Source of the DNA: Parachlamydiaceae bacterium
GTDB lineage: Bacteria; Chlamydiota; Chlamydiia; Chlamydiales; Parachlamydiaceae
NCBI GenBank assembly: GCA_013815395.1
Contig: JACDGH010000058.1
Span: 1 to 11,773, forward strand
Length of the DNA: 11,773 nucleotides
Reading direction: 5' to 3'
A model generated the notes under the pieces. That model searched no databases and was not told the origin of the DNA. It saw only the letters and a program-made list of their open reading frames with translations. Position numbers and translations under genes: made by a program. Shown here one piece after another: positions 7,035 to 11,773 of this stretch. Positions within the stretch are counted from its first letter, which is position 1; each line of letters begins with the position of its first letter.

Positions 7035-8783
7035 ATGTTCTCCCTTTTAGAATTACGTCAATCAGCAGCAGAGCTTCTAGCTTATGCTGTTACAGAACTT
7101 TTTCCTGGTGTGATTCTTGTTGATAGCAAAGTAACAGAATTTGGTTTTTCTTACGATTTTATTGCAGAGCAGCCTATTGATGCCAATGCCATACATCTTA
7201 TTGAAGAAAAAGTTCGAGGTCTAATTAAGGAAGGTAGGCAAGTGCGTTCTCTTGAAATGATGAGAGAAAATGCAATGATGCTTTTCGAACATAAAGGCCA
7301 ATCTATTAAGGCTCATATTGTTGGGGAAGCGCGCGAAAATATAGTAACTATCCTTCAAATTGATCATTTTTACGATTATTGTCCAGCTCCCTATATTGCA
7401 GAAACGAGTGAAGTTGCTGCATTTAAAATTTTAAAAATTGAACGTGCCCTGCATTATCTTTCTGAAGAGGGGGAGATTGATGTGGTTCGCATTAGAGGTA
7501 CAGCTTTTTTTGAAAAAGACCTTTTGAAGAAACATGTTAAATCAATCCAAGCCGCAAAAAAAGTAGATCATCGCCATATTGCCAAAGAAATGCATTTGTT
7601 TGGCCGGGTTGATGAAATAAGCACCGCAGCTTGGGTGTGGATGTCTAATGGGGCAAGTTTACGTAAGGTCCTGTATGATTTTTGGTATGAGATCCATAAT
7701 AACCAACGATTTAAATTTCCGCTTACTCCGAGTTTAGTGAAAGAATCTTTGATAAAGAAATCTGGATTCTATGATATCGAAACAAATATGCCGGATGTCG
7801 GTGTCTGCCATATTAAAGATGAGGAATATGTTATTCCTCCTTCCCTTGCTCCATCTCATGCGATGTGCTATCGAGAAAAACTGCGTTCTTACCGTGAGAT
7901 GCCAATCCGTTTGGCAGAATGTGCTAATATCTCTTTATCGGGTGCCGAAGGAAAACTTTGGGGGATTTTAAACAGCAGTTTGGTCTATTCTGACAGTGCA
8001 CATATTTTTTGTGTTCCAGCACAACTAGAGGGGGAGATAATTTCTTCCTTGCAATTCATTGATAAATTCATTAAGATCTTTGGTTTTGAGTACCATTGGT
8101 ATTTATGTGGTCAAGGACAGAAGTTTTCAGGGACGTTAAGTCGTTGGAAAAAAGTCCAAGAAATTTTTGTTAAAGCCTTTGAAACAGTAAGTATGACCTT
8201 TAATGAAGGGGAAGACTCCTCATTTGCTGGCCCTTATGTGGAAGCTCGGCTTGTGGATTCCGCAGGCAGAAAGTGGAAAGGGCCCCGCTTAAGTTTAGAC
8301 TTTAATTGTCCGGAGCGCTTTAGTTTACGTTATCAAGGGCCTGATGATGAAATGCATGTGCCGATAATGTTAGTAAGGTCTCTATTTGGTTCTTTTGAAC
8401 GCTTTACAGCGGTACTTGTCGAGCATTTTGCTGGACATTTTCCTGTCTGGCTTGCCCCGGAGCAAGTGCGTGTGATTCCGGTATTAGAAAAAAACGTGGC
8501 TTATGCAGACACTGTTTGCAAAGTTATAGAAGAATACGGCTATCGAACAACGATTGACTGCCGCAATGAACAGCTGGGAAGTAAAATTCATAGCGCCGAA
8601 AATGAGAAGATTCCTTATCTATTAATTGTAGGGGATAAGGAAGAAAAACTAGGATTGATAACCGTGCGTTCCTGCGCTCCAGAAATGGTAGGGGCTCAAA
8701 CTTCTATAGAAACATTCCTCTCGCAGCTGCGTGAAGAAGTTCAATCTAAGTCGTTGCCTCGTAAAAGCAAGAACGCCAAGTAA
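7035..8783 (+). CDS. Threonyl-tRNA synthetase-like protein lacking TGS domain and catalytic residues (pseudo-synthetase)
   Basis: The 582 residues align with E. coli ThrRS from its editing domain to the C-terminus (SAD-like 1–180, class II core about 185–475, anticodon-binding 476–575). The TGS domain is absent, accounting for the missing ~60 residues. The fold is kept: DSAHIFC (320–326), LDFNCPERF, FGSFERF, WLAPEQ, RNEQLGSKI, YLLIVGDKE. Catalytic positions are not. Zinc ligands C334 and H511 are A272 and V447, with only H323 left; motif 2 R363 is L301; D383 is S321; Y462 and K465 are A398 and Y401. Editing residues H73, H77 and H186 are E13, Y17 and Y120; C116 remains. Motif 3 R456 is kept. 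ATG 7035 directly follows an in-frame TAG (7032) and has no clear Shine–Dalgarno. The gene ends 16 nt before infC, the classic thrS position. The intact length argues for a maintained non-catalytic role, perhaps RNA binding. A canonical thrS should exist elsewhere. Confidence 0.85.
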   Translation: MFSLLELRQSAAELLAYAVTELFPGVILVDSKVTEFGFSYDFIAEQPIDANAIHLIEEKVRGLIKEGRQVRSLEMMRENAMMLFEHKGQSIKAHIVGEARENIVTILQIDHFYDYCPAPYIAETSEVAAFKILKIERALHYLSEEGEIDVVRIRGTAFFEKDLLKKHVKSIQAAKKVDHRHIAKEMHLFGRVDEISTAAWVWMSNGASLRKVLYDFWYEIHNNQRFKFPLTPSLVKESLIKKSGFYDIETNMPDVGVCHIKDEEYVIPPSLAPSHAMCYREKLRSYREMPIRLAECANISLSGAEGKLWGILNSSLVYSDSAHIFCVPAQLEGEIISSLQFIDKFIKIFGFEYHWYLCGQGQKFSGTLSRWKKVQEIFVKAFETVSMTFNEGEDSSFAGPYVEARLVDSAGRKWKGPRLSLDFNCPERFSLRYQGPDDEMHVPIMLVRSLFGSFERFTAVLVEHFAGHFPVWLAPEQVRVIPVLEKNVAYADTVCKVIEEYGYRTTIDCRNEQLGSKIHSAENEKIPYLLIVGDKEEKLGLITVRSCAPEMVGAQTSIETFLSQLREEVQSKSLPRKSKNAK

Positions 8784-8802
8784 GGAGTAGGAAGTCGGCT
8801 TG
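8782..8802 (+). promoter_or_regulatory. Double Shine–Dalgarno and UUG start of infC, overlapping the upstream stop codon
   Basis: AAGGAG (8782–8787) overlaps the TAA stop of the ThrRS-like gene (8781–8783) and lies 12 nt from the start. A second purine tract, AGGAAG (8789–8794), is at 5-nt spacing from TTG 8800. An in-frame TAG at 8788–8790 bars any earlier start, and no ATG or GTG occurs in frame near the N-terminus, so TTG is the only ordinary start. Overlap of stop and Shine–Dalgarno suggests translational coupling. Confidence 0.65.
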
Positions 8803-9366
8803 AAAGTCAACAGAGAAATACGCGCGCCAAAAGTCCGCGTCATTAGCCATACTGGAGAACAGATTGGCATTATTTCGCTTCATGAAGCTCTCTCGCGAGC
8901 GGAAGAAGAAGGACTTGATCTAGTGGAAATCGTACCGGGGTCTAATCCTCCGGTATGTAAAATTATCAACTATGGCAAATTCCGCTACGACCAAACTAAG
9001 CGAGAAAAAGAAAGCAAAAAATCGCAACATCAAGTTAAAATTAAGGAAGTAAAACTTAAGCCTAATATTGACATACACGATTTAGAAACAAAACAACGGC
9101 ATGCAAGAGACTTCATTCTCAAGGGAAATAAAGTTAAAGTTACATGCATGTTCCGTGGAAGAGAGATGGCCCATCCGGAAATTGGCGAGAAGGTCGTTCG
9201 TACATTTTGTACCGACTTAGAAGATATTGCAATGCCGGAATCGCCACTAAAATTAATGGGGCGTATCTTGATTGTGGTGCTTGCTCCAGGCGGAAAAAAG
9301 AAAAGGGAAGCTTCGAAGTCGCAATCGCCCGAGGGCTCTGATCAGGAAGCTGGGACGAGTGTATAA
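8800..9366 (+). CDS. infC: Translation initiation factor IF-3
   Basis: IF-3 binds the 30S subunit, prevents premature joining of 50S and checks the start codon and initiator tRNA. The 188 residues hold the N-terminal domain (REIRAPKVRVI, LVEIVPGSNPPVCKI, YGKFRYDQTKR), a basic linker, and the C-terminal domain (VKEVKLKP-type strand, FRGREMAHPEIGEK, GRILIVVLAP). A polar tail of about 20 residues (KKKREASKSQSPEG onward) extends past the usual end near the LAP-lysine stretch. The start is TTG at 8800, fixed by the in-frame stop at 8788. E. coli infC uses the rare AUU start for autoregulation; UUG is less extreme but also weak, so a related control is possible and unproven. The gene lies in an operon with the ThrRS-like gene (16-nt gap) and rpmI (60-nt gap). 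Confidence 0.96.
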   Translation: MKVNREIRAPKVRVISHTGEQIGIISLHEALSRAEEEGLDLVEIVPGSNPPVCKIINYGKFRYDQTKREKESKKSQHQVKIKEVKLKPNIDIHDLETKQRHARDFILKGNKVKVTCMFRGREMAHPEIGEKVVRTFCTDLEDIAMPESPLKLMGRILIVVLAPGGKKKREASKSQSPEGSDQEAGTSV

Positions 9367-9376
9367 AGGCGAGTTT

Positions 9377-9405
9377 AAAATAGCGATCGAAGTACAATCT
9401 ATAAT
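9377..9405 (+). promoter_or_regulatory. Possible internal promoter upstream of rpmI
   Basis: A perfect TATAAT lies at 9400–9405 in the infC–rpmI gap, 21 bases before the GTG start of rpmI. The −35 region is poor (AAAATA at 17-bp spacing, TTAAAA at 19). The −10 box sits inside a small inverted repeat, CTATA/TATAG (9399–9413), and a transcript from it would have a very short leader. Offered as a candidate only. Confidence 0.25.
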
Positions 9406-9426
9406 GGCTATAGTAGGAGAGTCGCA

Positions 9427-9624
9427 GTGCCTAAGATGAAAACCAAAAAGGCCCTTGTCGGCCGGTTTAGATTGACAGCTTCTGGTAAGCTCAAAAGAAC
9501 CAGGCCAGGTAAGCGTCATATCATGACAAAAAAGACACCAAAGCGCAAACGTCAGCTTTCAACAGCAGCATTTGTTGATGCAGGTCAGTTGAAGACATAT
9601 AAGCGTTTGATGTGCTTAGGATAA
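9427..9624 (+). CDS. rpmI: Large-subunit ribosomal protein bL35
   Basis: A 65-residue, strongly basic protein of the 50S subunit with the standard L35 length. It opens with PKMKTKKALVGRF and carries the family pattern TASGKLKRTRPGKRH followed by TKKTPKRKRQL. The start is GTG at 9427, supported by AGGAG (9415–9419) at 7-nt spacing; the Met codon three codons later (9436) would remove the conserved PK and has no Shine–Dalgarno at proper spacing. It lies between infC and rplT as in most bacteria. It is separated from rplT by an unusually long, hairpin-rich spacer that may control rplT independently. Confidence 0.95.
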   Translation: MPKMKTKKALVGRFRLTASGKLKRTRPGKRHIMTKKTPKRKRQLSTAAFVDAGQLKTYKRLMCLG

Positions 9625-9631
9625 AAAAGTA

Positions 9632-9720
9632 GAAGCTTTTAAAAGCTTCGTTGAATTATTGAGTTAGCTTTAGAGCTCACTCTGAACCCTGTCTGCCGAG
9701 AAACAATATGCTCAGCGGAC
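9632..9720 (+). promoter_or_regulatory. Structured rpmI–rplT spacer RNA: three consecutive hairpins
   Basis: Three stem-loops fill the 117-nt spacer. (1) The palindrome GAAGCTTTTAAAAGCTTC (9632–9649) folds as a 7-bp stem with a TTAA loop. (2) GAGTTAGCT (9661–9669) pairs with AGCTCACTC (9674–9682), 8 pairs with one T·C mismatch and a TTAG loop. (3) GTCTGCCGAG (9691–9700) pairs with CTCAGCGGAC (9711–9720), 9 pairs including one G–U, with one C·A mismatch and a 10-nt loop. None has a U-tract, so they are not intrinsic terminators. The last stem ends 10 nt before the rplT Shine–Dalgarno. L20 is a known autoregulator of this operon in other bacteria, so an L20-binding leader is a reasonable hypothesis; RNA processing is the alternative. 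Confidence 0.55.
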
Positions 9721-9741
9721 AATAACTAGTGGAGATGAACA

Positions 9742-10098
9742 ATGGTTAGAGCAACTAACTCTGTCGCTTCACATCGTCGCAAAAAGAGAATGTTAAAGCA
9801 TGCCAAAGGATTTGTTGGCGACCGTAAGAATCATCTGCGTATGACTAAAGATGCTGTTCTTCGTGCATTGGCGTATAATTATCGCCATCGCAAAGAGAAG
9901 AAGCGTGAGTTCCGCAGTCTATGGATTGTGCGCATTGGCGCAGCGGCCAAGATCAATGGAATATCCTACAGCAAGTTTATTTACGGATTGAAAAAAGCGA
10001 AGTGTGAACTAGATAGAAAATTACTAGCAGAGATGGCAATTTACGACCCAAACAGCTTTGCAGCTGTAGCAGGCCTTGCCAAACAATCTCTCGTTTAA
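9742..10098 (+). CDS. rplT: Large-subunit ribosomal protein bL20
   Basis: L20 binds 23S rRNA early in 50S assembly and in several bacteria represses its own operon. The 118-residue length is typical. The N-terminal basic arm begins VRATNSVASHRRKKRMLKHA and contains the GFVGDRKNHLR segment; the globular part shows AYNYRHRKEKKREFRSLW and RIGAAAKINGISYS. The ATG at 9742 has GGAG (9731–9734) at 7-nt spacing. The gene is the last before a strong intrinsic terminator at 10119, so it ends the transcription unit that probably begins at tRNA-Val. The long structured spacer in front of it, rather than a tight rpmI–rplT junction, is the unusual point. Confidence 0.97.
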   Translation: MVRATNSVASHRRKKRMLKHAKGFVGDRKNHLRMTKDAVLRALAYNYRHRKEKKREFRSLWIVRIGAAAKINGISYSKFIYGLKKAKCELDRKLLAEMAIYDPNSFAAVAGLAKQSLV

Positions 10099-10118
10099 AA
10101 CTGTATACATGCAGTATA

Positions 10119-10165
10119 AGCAGCCCACGAAAGGCCATAAGCCTTTCGCTTGGCTGCTTTTTTTT
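10119..10165 (+). terminator. Strong rho-independent terminator after rplT
   Basis: AGCAGCC (10119–10125) pairs with GGCTGCT (10152–10158), and inside it CGAAAGGC (10128–10135) pairs with GCCTTTCG (10141–10148) around a CATAA loop; a small asymmetric internal loop separates the two helices. An eight-base T run (10158–10165) follows. It closes the ThrRS-like–infC–rpmI–rplT unit, and pheS begins only 31 nt further on. Confidence 0.9.
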
Positions 10166-10183
10166 GTCAGACCAAAATTTCTT

Positions 10184-10197
10184 TTGGAGTGCTCCAA
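10184..10197 (+). promoter_or_regulatory. Shine–Dalgarno of pheS inside a small inverted repeat
   Basis: GGAG (10186–10189) lies 7 nt before ATG 10197 and fixes that start. It is part of TTGGA-GTGC-TCCAA (10184–10197), a 5-bp stem with a 4-nt loop that would hide part of the Shine–Dalgarno and the A of the start codon. The stem is short, so a regulatory effect is speculative. Confidence 0.4.
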
Positions 10198-11225
10198 TGC
10201 AACAGACAATCGATATCCTAAAGCAACAATTTACTTTGGAATTAGATAACGCGAAGACCGTGTCCGATTTAGAATCCCTAAAAGTTAAGTATTTGGGAAA
10301 AAAGGGGCCTATTCAAGATTTGATGAAGGGCCTGAAAGAGGTTTCTGCTGAATCCCGACCAGCCGTTGGTAAAGTTATCAATGATTTGAAGGTTTATACT
10401 TCAGATGTATTAGATGATCGTTTAACTAAATTGATGCAAGAAGAAGAGTCGCAACGGCTAATGATCGAAAAGATCGATGTTAGCTTGCCTGGACGTCGCC
10501 GTTATACTGGACGTAAGCACATTGTGACACAAGCTTTAGATGAAATGATTGACATTGCCATTTCTATGGGTTTCTCTGTTCAATATGGACCAGATATTGA
10601 TACGGATTATTACAATTTTGGAGCTTTAAATTTTGCCTCCGATCATCCTGCAAGAGACATGCAAGACACTTTTTATATTTCCCCTAATGTGTTGCTACGC
10701 ACTCATACGAGCAATATTCAAGCGCGCATTATGGAATCACAACGTCCACCTATTAGAATCGCAGCTCCTGGCAGGGTCTACCGTAACGAAACCATTACAG
10801 CCCGTTCGCATGTTATCTTCCATCAAATTGAAGCAGTTTATATTGATATAGGAGTGACCTTTGCCGATTTACAGGCGGCGATGAGAGAATTTTTAACTAA
10901 GCTATTTCATGAAGAAGTAGAAACCAGATTTCGTCCAAGCTACTTTCCATTTGTTGAACCAGGCATGGAAGTTGACATACGTTGCTTAAGTTGCAGAGGT
11001 TCTGGTTGCGGACTATGCAAACATACGGGTTGGTTAGAAGTGGGTGGCGCAGGAATGATTCACCCGGAAGTCTTGAAAAATGGTGCTATCGATCCTGAAA
11101 TCTATACAGGTTTTGCTTGGGGCATGGGTGTGGAGCGTTTGATTTTATTGAAGTACGGTGTAAAAGATATACGTATGTTCACTGAAAATGACATGCGTTT
11201 CTTACAGCAATTTGCTTCTGCATAA
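10197..11225 (+). CDS. pheS: Phenylalanyl-tRNA synthetase alpha subunit
   Basis: Catalytic alpha subunit of the alpha2-beta2 PheRS that charges tRNA-Phe in the cytoplasm; class IIc synthetase. With ATG 10197 it has 342 residues. The N-terminal ~90 residues form the tRNA-binding coiled coil, including KVKYLGKKGPIQDLMKGLK. The class II core shows LRTHTSNIQAR, motif 2 (RVYRNETITARSHVIFHQIEA), SYFPFVEPGMEVD, and motif 3 (GFAWGMGVERLILLKYGV). A CxxCx4CxxC cluster (C263, C266, C271, C274) sits before GWLEVGGAGMIHPEV; many bacterial PheS proteins carry this insertion, probably for zinc. The frame extends 11 codons upstream to a TTG inside the terminator's T run, which is not a credible start. No pheT follows, so the beta subunit must be encoded elsewhere, as I recall for Chlamydia. 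Its own promoter was not identified; read-through or a promoter overlapping the terminator is needed. Confidence 0.95.
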   Translation: MQQTIDILKQQFTLELDNAKTVSDLESLKVKYLGKKGPIQDLMKGLKEVSAESRPAVGKVINDLKVYTSDVLDDRLTKLMQEEESQRLMIEKIDVSLPGRRRYTGRKHIVTQALDEMIDIAISMGFSVQYGPDIDTDYYNFGALNFASDHPARDMQDTFYISPNVLLRTHTSNIQARIMESQRPPIRIAAPGRVYRNETITARSHVIFHQIEAVYIDIGVTFADLQAAMREFLTKLFHEEVETRFRPSYFPFVEPGMEVDIRCLSCRGSGCGLCKHTGWLEVGGAGMIHPEVLKNGAIDPEIYTGFAWGMGVERLILLKYGVKDIRMFTENDMRFLQQFASA

Positions 11226-11241
11226 ATTGGTACACTGATTT

Positions 11242-11773
11242 ATGACTAAAGATAAGGCCTTAAACTACGTTGTCGTAGTTGGTGAATCGGGAATGAAGCT
11301 GCAAGCTTTTTTAAAAAGTAAGCTTGGTCCGACGGTCTCCGCAAAACAAATTAAGCATGCGGTTGATGCTGGAAATTGTCAAACTAATGGGAAGGTAGAA
11401 AGATTTTCTTCTCGAATAGTCGGAACCGGGGATCGGATAACTTTTTATAAGCCAGAGGTCAGTGCTCGAAAATTAACCCTATCGGCATTAACCCCTTATA
11501 ATTCTCCTGATCGTATGTTGTATATGGATAATGAACTTATTATCTACGACAAGCCTTCAGGCTTCTCTTCTGAAGATCCACGTTTGCTATCTTTTGTCAA
11601 ACAATGCGATCTTAGCACAACTGAAACCTTGCAAAAAAAAGCTAGGCTTATACCTGAAGGTAGCATAGGTTCATCTGTTCAGTTGGTTCATCGACTTGAT
11701 CGTGACACAACCGGAGTGTTAGTTTTTGCAAGAAATTTGGCTGTTGCTGAGGCAATGTTTGCACTTTTTAAGC
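11242..11773 (+). CDS. RluA-family pseudouridine synthase with S4 domain (3' end outside window)
   Basis: Isomerises specific uridines in rRNA or tRNA to pseudouridine. The 177 visible residues start at ATG 11242 (MTKDKALNYVVVV). Residues about 18–70 form an S4-type RNA-binding domain, with the AKQIKHAVDAGNCQTNGK region and a following GTGDRITF strand. The catalytic domain starts near 90 (MLYMDNELIIYDKPSGFSS), and the family signature VHRLDRDTTGVLVFAR spans 149–164, with catalytic Asp at 153. The S4 plus HRLD arrangement is that of RluC/RluD-type enzymes; which uridine is modified cannot be told from this part. The start is 16 nt after the pheS stop, so the two are probably co-transcribed. 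The Shine–Dalgarno is weak. The sequence is cut by the right edge before the end of the catalytic domain. Confidence 0.92.
   Translation, partial: MTKDKALNYVVVVGESGMKLQAFLKSKLGPTVSAKQIKHAVDAGNCQTNGKVERFSSRIVGTGDRITFYKPEVSARKLTLSALTPYNSPDRMLYMDNELIIYDKPSGFSSEDPRLLSFVKQCDLSTTETLQKKARLIPEGSIGSSVQLVHRLDRDTTGVLVFARNLAVAEAMFALFK

Noticed and set aside
9140..9519. Open frames on the − strand across infC and rpmI, and on the + strand in another frame of infC
   Set aside because: They overlap well conserved infC and rpmI codons, have no family resemblance and no ribosome binding site.
10164..10166. TTG as the start of pheS
   Set aside because: It lies in the T run of the rplT terminator. ATG 10197 has a well spaced GGAG and gives the expected N-terminus.
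10150..10178. Possible pheS promoter TTGGCT–17–CAAAAT
   Set aside because: Hexamers are weak, the −35 overlaps the terminator stem, and the predicted start would fall at the Shine–Dalgarno.
1..11773. Mobile elements, CRISPR array, defence or toxin–antitoxin system
   Set aside because: No transposase, integrase, direct repeat–spacer pattern or paired small ORFs were seen; the protein repeats at 4359–5699 are coding.

Overview
The window looks like chromosomal DNA of an environmental (amoeba-associated, Parachlamydia-like) member of the Chlamydiae. The grounds are the order infC–rpmI–rplT–pheS with no pheT after pheS, which from memory is also the order in Chlamydia, an AT-rich base composition, and a giant repeat-bearing protein of a style common in amoeba symbionts. 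The assignment is an inference from gene order and was not tested by a search. No mobile element, CRISPR array or integration scar was seen.

Layout. Bases 3–5702 (+) hold most of one very large gene, open at the left edge. It joins a dikinase-type ATP-grasp domain and a phospho-histidine swivel domain to a long helical region and about twelve 36-residue alpha-solenoid repeats. It converges on tdh (5754–6776, −), encoding a textbook L-threonine 3-dehydrogenase, with a perfect 10-bp inverted repeat between them. A 152-bp divergent spacer then carries a plausible promoter for tRNA-Val(GAC) (6929–7002). Next comes a translation cluster on the + strand: a threonyl-tRNA synthetase-like gene (7035–8783), infC (8800–9366), rpmI (9427–9624), rplT (9742–10098), a strong intrinsic terminator (10119–10165), pheS (10197–11225), and the start of an RluA-family pseudouridine synthase (11242 to the right edge). 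No stretch over 300 bases lacks a gene.

How the parts work together. The + strand cluster supplies translation components: initiation factor 3, ribosomal proteins L35 and L20, the PheRS alpha subunit, a tRNA and an rRNA or tRNA modification enzyme. The thrS–infC–rpmI–rplT–pheS order is the one familiar from E. coli, but the protein in the thrS slot has lost nearly every residue needed to be a synthetase. By ungapped alignment to remembered E. coli ThrRS it lacks two of three zinc ligands, the motif 2 arginine, the threonine-binding aspartate, three of four editing-site residues and the whole TGS domain. It keeps the overall fold and a well preserved anticodon-binding domain. It is best read as a maintained pseudo-synthetase, and is the most interesting item here. 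Next come the dikinase–solenoid fusion and the rpmI–rplT spacer, which packs three consecutive hairpins into 117 nt.
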